Assembly (NCBI RefSeq): GCF_907164915.1
Contig: NC_061864.1
Location: 19,876,484-19,940,483 of the forward strand
Source: Impatiens glandulifera
Lineage: Eukaryota > Streptophyta > Magnoliopsida > Ericales > Balsaminaceae
Direction of reading: 5' to 3'
Length of the DNA stretch: 64,000 nt
Below, piece by piece: positions 23,457 through 35,393 of this stretch; the first letter of the stretch is position 1; each line of letters opens with the position of its first letter. The notes under the pieces are model-generated. The model had not been told where the DNA came from. It worked only from the letters and a program-made list of their open reading frames with translations, and did no database searches. The position numbers and the translations under genes are program-made.

Positions 23457-24738
23457 TGGTGTTTTTTACATTTTTTCTATTGGTATTAATTTATACTTTT
23501 ATATAATTTATACAAAATATTTGATATAAAATAATAACTAGTCCCATATGTACAACATTATTCTTATATATATCATCTAATTTTTAGTTTCTCATTATAT
23601 TCTTTATTAATACTATATAATTATTATTATATAATATATTAAATATATTTTATTTTATTTTAATATTTTATTATATATAATCATTTTTAATATAAATAAT
23701 TTTAAAATAATTCAATAATTTAATTAAAAAAATATTTATTTATTTTTATAACAATAATTTTATTAATTATTATTTTTTATATTTACTTATATTATAAATA
23801 ATATTTTTATTTTAATTTATTTTATTACAATTATTAATCATATTTAAATTAAATAAATATAATTTATCCTTTATATTATAATTATTTTTATATTTTAATT
23901 AAAATTATATTAATTATTAAATAATAACAATACAATAATTTATAATAATAATAATAAACAATATTATTTATAATATAAATAAATATAAATAATAATATTA
24001 ATACTAATAATAATTTTAAATTAATATTTATACAATTTATACTACATTCTTATAATATATACCAAACATAAAATTATAAACTATATACAACTTATACTAT
24101 TTTTTATAATTCATATCAAACATCAATAATCTATACAATTTATACTACCTTATATTATTTATACATCATTGCAATTTATACTCATATACAACTTATACCC
24201 TATATAATTTGTACTACTTACCAAACGCTAAGCTTGGACAATTTATTAATTATTATTTTTTAATTTATAAACGTAAAATGTGAATTAAATATTATTAGTT
24301 GTTTAAAGACTTTTCGGAATAAACTAGGCCAATTAAGATTAAGATTTATCTTATATTAATGTAATCAATTAATTATTATTAGATGAAGATAATGCAATAT
24401 AATGAGATGTATTACAGACGAACTAATTAATATTTATGAATGAGTTTGAATCTTTATTAATATATATATATATATATATAATTTTAGAGAAGTGAAGTAA
24501 TTATGGATGATTAGTAATCGTGTTAATTTATCTTAAATAATAAATTTTAATTTAAAAAAATAATAATATTTGTAAACTTGTGTTGCAAACAATTTTTTAG
24601 ATAGATTAGACCAAGAGCTGGATATAAATTATTTGAGAATATTTTTATTATCAATTATCATTTTTCAATAATTAGAATATCATTTTTTTTAAATATTTCA
24701 AAACATTAAATAGTGAGTATTTTAATTATTTAATTCAA

Positions 24739-24740
<2 letters not shown>
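23457..24740. other. Extremely AT-rich intergenic DNA
   Basis: Nearly pure A/T sequence with repeated ATAATTTATAC-like phrases at 23500-24220, and CCAAACGCTAAGCTTGGAC at 24222-24240, which may be the worn edge of an element. No gene was seen. Confidence 0.5.
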
Positions 24741-24808
<68 letters not shown>

Positions 24809-25300
24809 ATGCTTAATTTTCAAAATATCCGGATTATCGGGTCTAGAGTTGTGGTTAATTTGGATATATATGTGAGAGTAAATATATAGACTTTGGTCGG
24901 ATTATGGGTTGACCTACCCATAAACTTAAAACGGTTAAAACTAAAATTAAAAATGATATATCTATGTTTCGAACTGACAATCTAACAAAAACAAGTACAA
25001 CTCTTCGATCAACTATGCTAATAGGACTTTATATTTTAAATTCAACACCAAATTTGATAAACGCGAGACATTTTTAACAATATAAGTTCAACTTTTTAAC
25101 TAACTAATTTATATATATATATATATATATATATAATGATGCTTAATTTTCTAAGTGTTCGAATTGTCGGGTTGTAAGTTGTGGTTAATTTGGATATATG
25201 GTCGGATTGTGTTTTGACCCGCCTATAAACTTAAAAAGGTTATGTATGTTTCGAACTATCAACCTAACAAAACAAGTACAACCTTAACCAAGTGTGATTG
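24741..25300 (+). repeat. Diverged dimer of the Helitron unit, opposite orientation
   Basis: After a (TA)n run (24741-24802), the plus strand reads AATGATGCTTAATTTT, ...CGGATTATCGGGTC, ...GGTCGGATTATGGGTTGACC, ...ATGTTTCGAACT, ...AACACCAAATTTGATAAACG and TTCAACTTTTTAACTAACTAA. That is the reverse complement of the array unit at 20-23 kb. A second copy starts at about 25109 after another (TA)n and breaks off near 25295. Many substitutions show it is older than the main array. No CTAG-hairpin end was found, so it is a truncated Helitron relic. Confidence 0.8.
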
Positions 25301-25706
25301 GGATGTGGTTCGTCGATGAATAATAGGCCGGTAACAATTGAAAGTGGTTAAAAAATATAAATCAAATATTTGATTGACCAAAGTGTGAGGTCGCGATGAT
25401 TCAGATATTTGATAGACCAAAGTGAAAATGTAAGGTCACGAGATGAGAGGTTCATTAGAAAGAAATGTGTGATGAGATATGTGAGAAGATGAGTTGTTTT
25501 ACCGAAATAGATAAAATTTGAAATGAAAGTGTTATATTTTTTATTTTAATACATTATTTGTGATTTAAGAATCTTAAACATTAAATACATATTATTATAT
25601 TTTTTTTATATAATTTATTTCGTTTATATTTTTATCCATGTGAATTACATAAGAATTTTCCTAGTAATTATAATTACTCTTTTTATATTATACATATTAT
25701 TTCCAA

Positions 25707-25749
<43 letters not shown>

Positions 25750-27070
25750 GATTTCCGTTTCTATTAAAACGTTTTCTATGTAATAATTTTACCGTAACAT
25801 TTATTTTTTCCTATAACAACTATATCCTAAAATAAATATTATTTTCAAATATATATACAATCTATTGTATAACCCAATTTCTTAAAAATCAATTTTGACA
25901 TATTTTTAAATCTTGAAAGTCTATAATTAAGGTTATATACTTTATATCATGAGTTTGTTTATTATTAATTAATAAAATAAGTTATTTGATAGTTATAATC
26001 AAATTGATATAATGATAAAAAAAATAAAAATATTAAGAAAAAAACATATGAAACGAAACTTTGAATCACGGCTTTGTACAAATATAATTAATACATACAT
26101 TATACATTAGATACAAAGTTATGACATTGATTATTACAAATTTAGTCTAATATAATCATAAGGAAATAAAATATGTCAAAAACCCTACAAAAATAAAGTA
26201 CTGAGAAGATAATAAGACAAGTTATAAAAGCTAAAATTATGTTAATCATAATTTTGATAGGGTTAAAATCCATCTTCCAGATAATATATATTGAGTTTAT
26301 ATCACTATAAAATTTATAATTTTTTAGTTAGAATTTGTTATCATTCTTCCTTTTAATGATGTTATCAAAATTCTAAATAGCATCTTCGATTCATTTGAAC
26401 ACTACCTCTTTTTGATTATATTGACTAACAGATCGATTATCCATATATCTTTTAATGTATTAAAATTAGGCCTGACTAAAATATAATAAATTTATTCTCT
26501 ACCAAATTCTTATATATCTTAATAATTTTGAAAATAATAACAGTCTTGTATTAGTTGTCTAATTATTTTTAAAATAAATTTATGTTATGTTCAAAGTCAA
26601 CCATAATTTTAATTCCATGATCATACTATTTATATTAAATAAATAATAATGTGTTGAAAAATAATATATTTTGTTTTAATGTAGATAGAAATTAGTATGA
26701 CCTTATAGCATGAAATTCATTTTAATTTAAAGTGTTTTATTCTGTTTTTTATCTTAATATATATATTATTTAAATTCATTCCAAAATTGAAAATAAAGTA
26801 TATATAAATTCAAATTTCAACCATAAACAGTAGAAAAAATAACTAATCAATAATTTTAAAATAAATTAAATAAAGTAAAAAATCTAATGAGTGAACTAAA
26901 AATTAAGTTGAAATCATATGGCAAATGTGAATATAAAAGATATCAATAATTAATTAATTTTTCTTATTATAATTATAATTATAATGATTCCTGTTCTTGG
27001 GAGATGCATTATCTTAAAAAAAAAAATATTCAACCTTCCAAAAGATGTTATTTAGATGAAATAAGATTGT
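25301..27070. other. Intergenic DNA, nothing recognised
   Basis: Includes a short imperfect duplication of GATATTTGATAGACCAAAGTG-like sequence at 25365-25430 (interrupted) and a (TA)n run near 25708-25746. No gene was seen. Confidence 0.45.
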
Positions 27071-27071
27071 A

Positions 27072-27440
27072 CAACTAGGGATGATAATGAGGCGGTTCAG
27101 AGCGGGGAATGTATTTACTATCCCCGTCTCGTTTTTATTTCGGAGATTTTTTTACTACAATCCCCACTCCATTCGGTTTCAGAGAATCCCCGTGGGACAC
27201 GGTTTATACCATATCTCAAATTTTTTCTTTTATAATCAAATTATACAAATAATTTTTTTAATAAAATATATATTATAATATATTATAAATTTATTATTAT
27301 AAAAAATAAACTTAAAACTCTTATAAAATATAACTAATAAATAAATATATTGATAATTTTATATATTTAATTGTGTTTTTAGTGTTCGGGGTGAAATCGA
27401 AGCTTTTCGAAGCAGGGGACACAAATATCATCCGCGTATC
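27072..27440. mobile_element. Decayed transposon scrap with GGGATGATAATG-type end
   Basis: GGGATGATAATGAGGCGGTT, then GCGGGGAATGTATTTACT and CCCCGTCTCG, is a phrase family often found at the ends of degenerate plant DNA transposons. A related phrase, TGATATTTGTGTCCCCTG, lies on the opposite strand at about 27408-27435, suggesting imperfect inverted ends around an AT-rich core. Target duplications were not found. The class is uncertain. Confidence 0.35.
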
Positions 27441-30405
27441 AATCAAACCGAGAAAAAATGGCCCCAAACAAGACAATTCAGTTCGCAGCGATTTCAAATT
27501 ATTATAACTCATAATTATGATTACCCTGACCCATTTCAATATCATAACAAAAACTCTTTTCAATTCATTATGATCATAATTGTAAGCTATATCATATATA
27601 TCACTCCTAAAAAAAGTAGAGATTATAGATAATATAAATAAATAAAATTAAATATTGAAGGTTGAATTTCAATTAAAAAAGTTTGTTAAAATTAGGGTTC
27701 GTCAGATGAATAAAAGAAATGTAAAGGTCAACTGGTTATTAATTAATTTGTTGACAATTTTTATTTTTATTAAATTTCAGATAAGGAAGGCGTACTTCTC
27801 ATTATACAAGCAACAACTCGCTTTATTTATAAGGTTCATTTATTTGGAAAATAAATTTGGTATGAATTAATTGAATTTAATCAAATTGAAGTAATATATT
27901 ATCATATATAGCTTTTCTTTATTAAATTATTACTTAAAATACATTCATTATTATATTTGAAAATATTAGGTATTTGAATCATTTATTTATTTAAATAAAT
28001 AAATATAATTATATATTAAATAATTCAGAAAATACAATTTTATATTAAATAATAAATAAACATATTACTTCAAAATAACTCAACATCAAACAAACCGAAC
28101 TCCTTAAGCGTGTTTATGTCGATATATATTATGAGAGTCTTCTTAAAGCAATTCTTTAATACTTATATATATATATATATATTAATATTTATTCCAATAT
28201 AAAAAATAATTAATTCAAGCAATAATATTAGTTTCTGTAAAAAAAATTATAAATATAACTTAGCTAGGCTTATGTTTTAGGTTTATTTTTATTTTATTTT
28301 ATTTTTTATAATCAGAAAGATTTTTTATATAAGCAATATAAAATGACAACAATGTGGTTGTTAACTATCCCATCAACATTAATTTTTTTTACTAGGGTTT
28401 AATTTAGGGATAGAGGAGGTAAGTAAAAAGGATCAATTATATCATTTATGATTGGCAAAATAACCATTTATCTCAATAAATAAAACAAGTGGAAATAAAA
28501 TGAATTTAAGAGCGTTTTTCATTCATAGTTATCGTGACTTCACCGATATCAATGTTTAAGCCTTGACACATCTCTCAATTCACTTGAGTGGCTACTACGT
28601 CTTTCATGTATGAGTAATATCTCCGAAGGTTCAGAAAAATTGATTTTGATATTTCTAGTCATTCACTCTTCAACAATATATCACTCTTCAAAAAAACTTA
28701 CAAAATTCAATATTATAGTGTTATTGGAAATGAACAACCTAACAACATATGAACAATCGTCTTCTTTGAAAACAATCATATATTAAATTTGTATTGATCT
28801 GATATACTCGTATACTCTTAAAGTACTTGATGTGCTCAAATTACTCGTAAATTAACCTTAAAAAAAATGTGAAACTTAAGACATTTATTTATTTGTCTAT
28901 GTATTAGACCAATTAGCAATATAGTTTATTGATTTAATTTCAAATACATAGACCTGACAAATAAATTGTATGCAATCTCAAAATAAATTAATATGTTTTC
29001 TTTGATAAGACACTTAAACAAATGAATAGAAGAAAACCTCACCTAAACCATTTTAGGGGTTAGATTTAATTTGTTGTTTTTTCTTTAACAGAAAGTTATT
29101 TGATTAATGATAACTTATGGAATTTATCTTACCCGTCTATTACTAACTTAATTATGAACAAATAGTCTATTTAGAAAATAAAATAACAATAGGAACTGTA
29201 ACAGCTATTAATAGATAATAATAATAAATAGTCAATTAATGTATACAACACGTAATGTGAATTGATAAGATTCTTAAATAAATAGCAGAATTTTCAAGGC
29301 AAAAATAGATGTCGGCATCAACCAAAATTAGACCACAAAATCAAATTAAAAAACTAATATAATTAGTGTGTGAAAACAACATTTTTAATAAATTTGTATT
29401 TCATTATCCATTGTAAGGTCTCATTGTAAACCAATTAGTTATATAATATAATATATATATATATATATATTTTTTAAAATCAGAGTTTATTGTTAAGAGT
29501 AAACTAGCATAAGCTCATAATCATTATCCTATTAATAAATTTTTTAATTTATATAAAAATAGTCAAATTATATTATTATTTTAAGAAAAGAAGTCACACT
29601 ATATTTATAAACAAAAGTTATATAAATAGTTTATGTATCAATCCAATAAGAAATTTTGATGTAAGTGTGTTCAAATGAAGAAACATATATAAAAATTGCA
29701 TTGGTAAGGTATTAAGGTTTATCTTCTTTTCCATCATGCATACAAAAACCTTAAACCCTAAAAATGACAATTAAAATGACAAACAAAATATTACAAAAAC
29801 TTAAAGACGAGTGTTGCTCAATTGGTAAAAGTTATAGTTAAAAGATCAAAATCATGGGTCAAAAAATTTATGAAAAATTAATTACAAAATTGTCACCCTC
29901 CTTGGACATTTTATAAATATAAAAATTATTTAACTAATTTAATCAACTTCAAAGTTGGGTTTGATTTGGATTTTCAACATATTTTAATTGCAAGTCTTTC
30001 TTTTTTCTCTTTTAATTGGACCATTTCAACACTATGTGTAATACTTTGAACAATTTGAAAATAGAATATTGGACTTATGTGTCTCAAGCCTCTTGGCTTA
30101 TTATCACAGAATTTCAATGTTTTCATTGTATTGTCCTATCTTGGTCAAATAATTCAACATATAATATATTATTTTTATTACATAACTACTACAAATCTAT
30201 CTTAACATTTATTTTTACTAGTCATAGAAGCTCCCAAGAAACTCTTGGTCTTCTTCCTTTTCATAAACATTTTTTTTAGATTTAAGAAACTACTCCATGT
30301 CAATAAAAATCGAATTTAAGATATTTAATTTTCCACTTTTTTAATGTCCAACTTCTATTCAAATAAGAAAATAATTTTGTTTTAAAAGATTATCGGAGAC
30401 TAATT
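27441..30405. other. AT-rich intergenic DNA, no gene seen
   Basis: Long AT-rich spacer. Short open frames at 27655-27870 and 30016-30279 begin at TTG and show no coding character. A small (TA)n run lies at 29446-29470. Confidence 0.45.
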
Positions 30406-31044
30406 CAACTTGAATTTGGTTCCTACAAAGTATTGGAAGAACAAGAATTTGGGACTAAACTTTTAAGTGCATAAATTGATAGTAAGAAAAATATGGTACT
30501 TATAAAAGAACAATGTAACTCGACAAATACAGCACGGGGTTTGTGGCAACCAACTTTCCTTGTACATTCTCGAAACCTTGATAAGGTTTATCAAAGTCGT
30601 AACCACTAGCAATTGGTGATGACACTTTTATTGTTTCAAATTCAAACTAAATACAAGCATAAACAAATTTGATCAAATCCTAATATTAGAGAAAATAAAT
30701 CACATATCTAAGACAAGTCAACTTGAATTTGGTTCCTGCAAAGTATTGGAAGAACTAGAGTTCGAGACTAAACTTTTAGGCGCTTAAATTGACAGTAAAA
30801 AAAATCATGGTACCAAAAAAAGAAAAACATAACTCAGACAAATAGAGCAGGTCAACCAACTGTCTTAGTATGATCTCGAACTACAAAAACTATTTCTTGA
30901 AACCTCGATAAGGTTTATGAAAATCTTAACCACTAGCAAGTGGTGATGATGACAATATCATTGTTTCAAATTCAAACTAAATACAAACATAAACAAATTT
31001 GATCAAATCCTAAAATTATTGAAAATAGCTAATCACATATCAAC
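30406..31044 (+). repeat. Tandem duplication of ~315-325 bp
   Basis: Copy 1 (30406-30718) and copy 2 (30719-31044) both begin CAACTTGAATTTGGTTCCT, pass through AAAGTATTGGAAGAAC and TTGATAAGGTTTAT/CGATAAGGTTTAT, and end with ATTGTTTCAAATTCAAACTA followed by AATCACATATC. They are diverged by scattered substitutions and small indels. Noncoding, just downstream of the coiled-coil gene. Confidence 0.85.
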
Positions 31045-31103
31045 AAATAGCTAATCAACAAATAGACTATACCCTAAAACACAAATTTTCACATTCTAAC
31101 CAG

Positions 31104-32316
31104 TTAAATAGTAGGGAAGTCATAAGGAGACATCGACATCTTTAGTTTGGGGATCTTAAACCTCGAAGTGAACAGTCTAGGACCATTCAAAACGGCTGAC
31201 TTTCTCTTCCGATTACTTCTTTCTCCTCCTCCCTGGTTTGTGAAAACAACAAACATAATCTTAGATTCAATTCAATTCAATTCAAATCAAATCAAATATT
31301 TTCAAACAACAACACAAAATCAAGAATAATATCTCACAATTACATACCATGATTCTACTTTTATTCTCGCTTGTTCCTTTTCTCAAGGATTCAACTTCTC
31401 TAGTAAGTCTAGAAACTTCTTCCCCTTTCGCAATAGAATCCGCCTCGAGTTTAGCTACATCAGATTTCAACTTCATGATCAACTCATCCTTATCCAAATT
31501 CGAAGTTTCTAACTTGTTCATAGTCACAACAAGTTCTTCGATCTTCGCATCTCCATTCTCAATCAAATTGGTTTGATTCTTCAATCTGTTAGTTAGATCA
31601 CTCTCCATCTTCTTAAATTGGTTCCAAATAAAGTCCCTTTCTGATTTAAGACTCAACATCTCTGAACTGTTCATCTGTACATCCAATCAATCACTTAATA
31701 ATTCTCAATCAAACAAAAATAAATCTTAGCAGAGATCGAAACATTACATTGTTGTTGTCTAGTTGAAGCAACAGATGGTTATACAATGACTTAAAATCAG
31801 ATAAATCATCAAGCGCACTATCTGCACAGACAAGATATAAATCAAGAACAATAAAAAAACAATCTTTCCAATCTCAACGATTTTAAAATGCTTACCCAAT
31901 TTTGTTTTGTAGATCAAGGCTTCTTTTTGCTTAAAACCCGCTATAAGTTCTGCTTTCGCAGAATCAACACGATTTGTCATCTCTTGAACAGATAACTTTT
32001 GTTTAACCTATGAAGAGACTAAATTAATGAGATAAACTTGGAAAAGGCTCAAGAACCCTAGATCCATATGGGGAGAAACTGAAATGAAGGGATTTTCATT
32101 TACCTGAGATATCTGACCCTTTAATAAATCGACATCAGATAGCCAGCGACTGGATTGAAGTTTGATATGATCTTCAAGAAGCTTTCTTTCTTTTACGAGA
32201 GATTCGATTTGGGATTGTTTCTGCTTTAGCATTTCTACCATCGCGTTGAATATTTCTGGCCATTTTTGTTGATCGGAGGAGAAAGGACTGGAAGCTTTTG
32301 TAATGACGCCGACCAT
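31104..32316 (-). CDS. Coiled-coil protein with C-terminal basic motif, function unknown
   Basis: Five exons join in frame: 32104-32316, 31896-32007, 31748-31821, 31348-31674 and 31104-31232. The product is 284 residues. After MVGVITKASSPFSSDQQ, most of the protein (about residues 20-240) is rich in Leu, Glu, Lys and Gln with heptad-like spacing (for example MLKQKQSQIESLVKERKLLE and LIMKLKSDVAKLEADSIAKG), predicting a long coiled coil. The last exon is compositionally different: GGGERSNRKRKSAVLNGPR contains a nuclear-localisation-like RKRKS, followed by a basic SRFKIPKLK and an end YDFPTI. I see no enzymatic motif. A nuclear scaffold or dimerising role is inference. Clean splice phases and a normal ATG make the gene model convincing, but I do not recognise the family. 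Confidence 0.8.
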
Positions 32317-33454
32317 GATTTTCTTAACAGGGGCGGAAGGAAGCGCTTAGGGTTTGATATGAGAGAGAAAGGGGGGAAATTGATTCGTTGGTTCAAATTT
32401 CATAGTCAACGTTCCATATTTGTTGTCGTGATTATATTTTCCAACGGGAAGAAATAACGAATATATTATTTTATTTTGATAATTTAATTTATTTTATTCA
32501 AAAACACCTTCAGGTTTTTTTAACAGTTAATTAAAATAAATAATCATATTGGTATGTTATAACTCATTAATTCATTTCAATAATTTACTATATTTTAATT
32601 CTTATATCTTCATCAATTAAATTAATCAATTTATAAAATAAAATATATTTTATTTACTTTTTTAAACAAATATTTTATTATTATTAAATATTAATCCTTT
32701 GTAAAAAAAAATACTATTAACACCTTTTCATAATACCATACCAAATTAGTATCAGGTTATTTAAATAACCAAAATCCACATAAAGTTTTTCTTAATCAAC
32801 TTGCACACAAATATGTGTTATTAATTGAATTAATATTTCTCTAATTAAATATTTGAGTTCTTAAAATTAATCAACTTGCACACAAATATGTATTATTAGT
32901 TGAATTAATATTCTCTAATTAAATATTTGAGTTGTGAAAACAGTCATTTGAAAAAAAAAAAAGTAATAAATATAGTGCATGTAACATTTTGGTTATTTGA
33001 AGTTTTTTTTAAAAAAAAATTTGTTTAAAAATTCTTATTTAATGAGAAAGTAAATTATTTGAGTTTTTTATTTGTTAAATTATTATAATATCTTTTTATA
33101 TATAAAATTATTTTTTAAAGATAAAGTAATAGTATTTTATTTCAGTTGATAAAATAAATAATTTGATGATTAAAATAATATTAATGTAATAAAGTGAAAA
33201 TATGTAAAAATAGAGTTAAAAAAAAGAATAACCTTACATTAAGAGAGCTCTATAGATACAATATTTTTTTAAAGACATTTGTATGCATTTTCCTTTATTA
33301 GTTTTATTTATTTATAATTATTGCGATCCTATTTGTTTAATAAAAGTTGTAAATACAGTGAATGAGCAAGAAAATTACATTAAAATAAACATTATTATAA
33401 AAGTATTTTGTACACTTAAAATAGATGATATATCAATTCTCATAGTTAGTGTAC
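32317..33454. other. Upstream flank of the coiled-coil gene and spacer
   Basis: Contains a ~77-bp tandem duplication (about 32790-32867 and 32868-32937). Each copy carries AATCAACTTGCACACAAATA and CTCTAATTAAATATTTGAGTT. The rest is AT-rich. Frames here on the plus strand are not credible genes. Confidence 0.5.
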
Positions 33455-34560
33455 TTCTTCCATAAATGATCAATTAATGCATTACGAAGTGCAATGTGCG
33501 CTTCTTTATCTCTTATTTTTTCGTACCGAGATATGAAATCGAGTATTTTCATCTATCAGATAATCATCATTTTGACATTCAGCGAAAACATTTCCATTTC
33601 ACTAAGATCACGTTCATCCTCATCAATCATGTTATGCAAAATTGTACATGCAGTTATTATATCATACACTACTTTTTTCTAATACCGTATCGGTCCTCCT
33701 ACAATTGTAAAACGTGATTGAAAAACTCCAAATGCACGTTCAACGTCCTTTCTATAAGCTTCATGTTTCATTGCAAAATATTTTTTATTCGGACCACATG
33801 GTTCATGAAATGTTGGGAAAATGGTAGACCATATTGGATATATGTTATCAACTAAATAATAACCAATGTTATATTATTTTACTTGGATTACATAATGAGC
33901 TGGAGGATAAATATCTTGGGTTAAATTCAAGAACAGATGAGATCACTCTAACACGTTTATATCGTTGTTGGTGCCTGAAAAACTGAAATACGCATGCCAT
34001 ATCCAAAGATCATAATCTGATAATAACTTAAAAAATGATCGTAGGATTTCCACTACAACATGCATATTGCCCGACGGTAGGACAATTTTTCCACCTTCAA
34101 TGCATGAAATCTAAATTGTCTAATATTCCAGGAAATTCACGTTTCTTGTCAGTATAGGGAAGTCTAGAAATATCATTTGATGTTGGTCTTCTAAAATAAT
34201 GTTTGCTAAATATCTCAACCACAGCTCAACAAAATTTTTGCATGCTTTCAATTACGGTAGACTCTCCAATTTTAATATACTCATATGTGGCACTATATGG
34301 CAACATACGAAAAACTGATTTTATTTTTTATATTAGATATAATCAAAGTTTACTTGTATTATCCGATCGTTGTTGGGAGTAGTGATCCTGATTTTTGATT
34401 ATGTCAACAATTCGAACAATGAGCGATACATTTGATATCTATGACGAAACATGGTCTTATTGTACAATGGATTATCTGAAAAGTAATCATTGTACAACCT
34501 ACGATCAGTAATCTCACGATCAAGATTGATAATAGTATGTGCATGAGTTGAACCACCATG
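33455..34560 (-). pseudogene. PIF/Harbinger (HARBI1-like) transposase, decayed
   Basis: Minus-strand translation in shifting frames gives, in order, the hallmarks of a plant Harbinger DDE transposase. These are LDREITDRRLYNDYFSDNPL, MFRHRYQMYRSLFELL, RLPYTDKKREFPGILDNLDF (first catalytic Asp), KNCPTVGQYACCSGNPTIIF, GTNNDINVLE (second Asp), YLVDNIYPIWSTIFPTFHEP, KDVERAFGVFQSRFTIVGGP (catalytic Glu), ACTILHNMIDEDERDL and YEKIRDKEAHIALRNALIDH. At least four in-frame stops (for example after ELLT, FMH and NVLE) and frameshifts break it, so it cannot encode an active enzyme. It once cut and pasted its element. The divergent companion ORF1 relic lies at 37203-37900. Confidence 0.88.
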
Positions 34561-34799
34561 TAATACTTGGTGGTTTTCTTGTTTAAGAAGTTGTTAGAGG
34601 ATCATGTTGTTATTAATGATAACACGTCATAATATTTTTAGTGTTTGACAAAGAGTGTTTATGATTCTCGTTCATCATCATCTGAAAGAAGATGAATAAT
34701 CAAAGTTAAAATTCATTTGAGAGAATTGTTTTGGATAAGAAAATATATGTTATAAGTTATGAGTGACTCAATAATATCATGATAATAAGTTATGTATTT

Positions 34800-35310
34800 A
34801 TAGTAATAAGTTTTGTAATGTGTAGTGATTTCGTATCAGGTGTTGATAAACGTGATAAACTGCAGTGTGTAGTGATTTTGTGTTAAATGTGTTAATAATT
34901 GTGATAAACTTTGTACTGTAGTCATTTTACGTTAGATGTGTTGATAATTGTGATAAACTTTTTAGTGTAATCATTTCATGTCAGATGTGTTGATAATTGT
35001 AATAAACTTTTTAGTGTGTAGTCATTTTTGTGTCAGATGTGTTAATAAGCATGATAAGCTTTTCAATGTAGTCATTTTCGTGTCAAGTGTGTTGATAAAC
35101 GTGATAAATTTGGTAGTGTGTAGTCATTTCATGTCAAATGTGTTAATAATTGTGATAATCTTTATAGTGTGTAATCATTTAATGTTAGATATGTTGATAA
35201 TTATGATAATCTTTGTAGTGTGTAATTATTTCTTATCAGATATGTTGATAATTATGATAAAATTTATAATATGCAGTCATTTTCGTGTTAGATGTGTTAA
35301 AATTTTGACT
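34800..35310 (+). repeat. Minisatellite, ~10 copies of a 51-bp unit
   Basis: The unit contains GTAGTCATTT, TGTCAGATGTGTTGATAA and TTGTGATAAACTTT and repeats about ten times with drift. Because 51 is divisible by three, one frame stays open (34978-35361) as 17-residue repeats such as MSDVLIIVINFLVCSHF. That is a by-product of periodicity rather than evidence of a gene. It lies between the two divergent gene relics of the Harbinger element, where their promoters would have been. Confidence 0.85.
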
Positions 35311-35393
35311 ATAAATAGACATATGATGGTAAAAATAATTCATTACATTCCACCATTTTAATTTTGTCGAATATACATATAACTTCTTACAAC

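Noticed and set aside
19740..24240. Possible older outer element with ends TTTGATTGGTACAAAGG and CCAAACGCTAAGC enclosing the nested MITE and Helitron
   Set aside because: The inverted similarity is weak and gapped, and no target duplication was found, so the boundaries are guesswork.
34978..35361. 127-codon open frame with hydrophobic 17-residue repeats
   Set aside because: It is the translation of the 51-bp minisatellite; the period divisible by three keeps it open.
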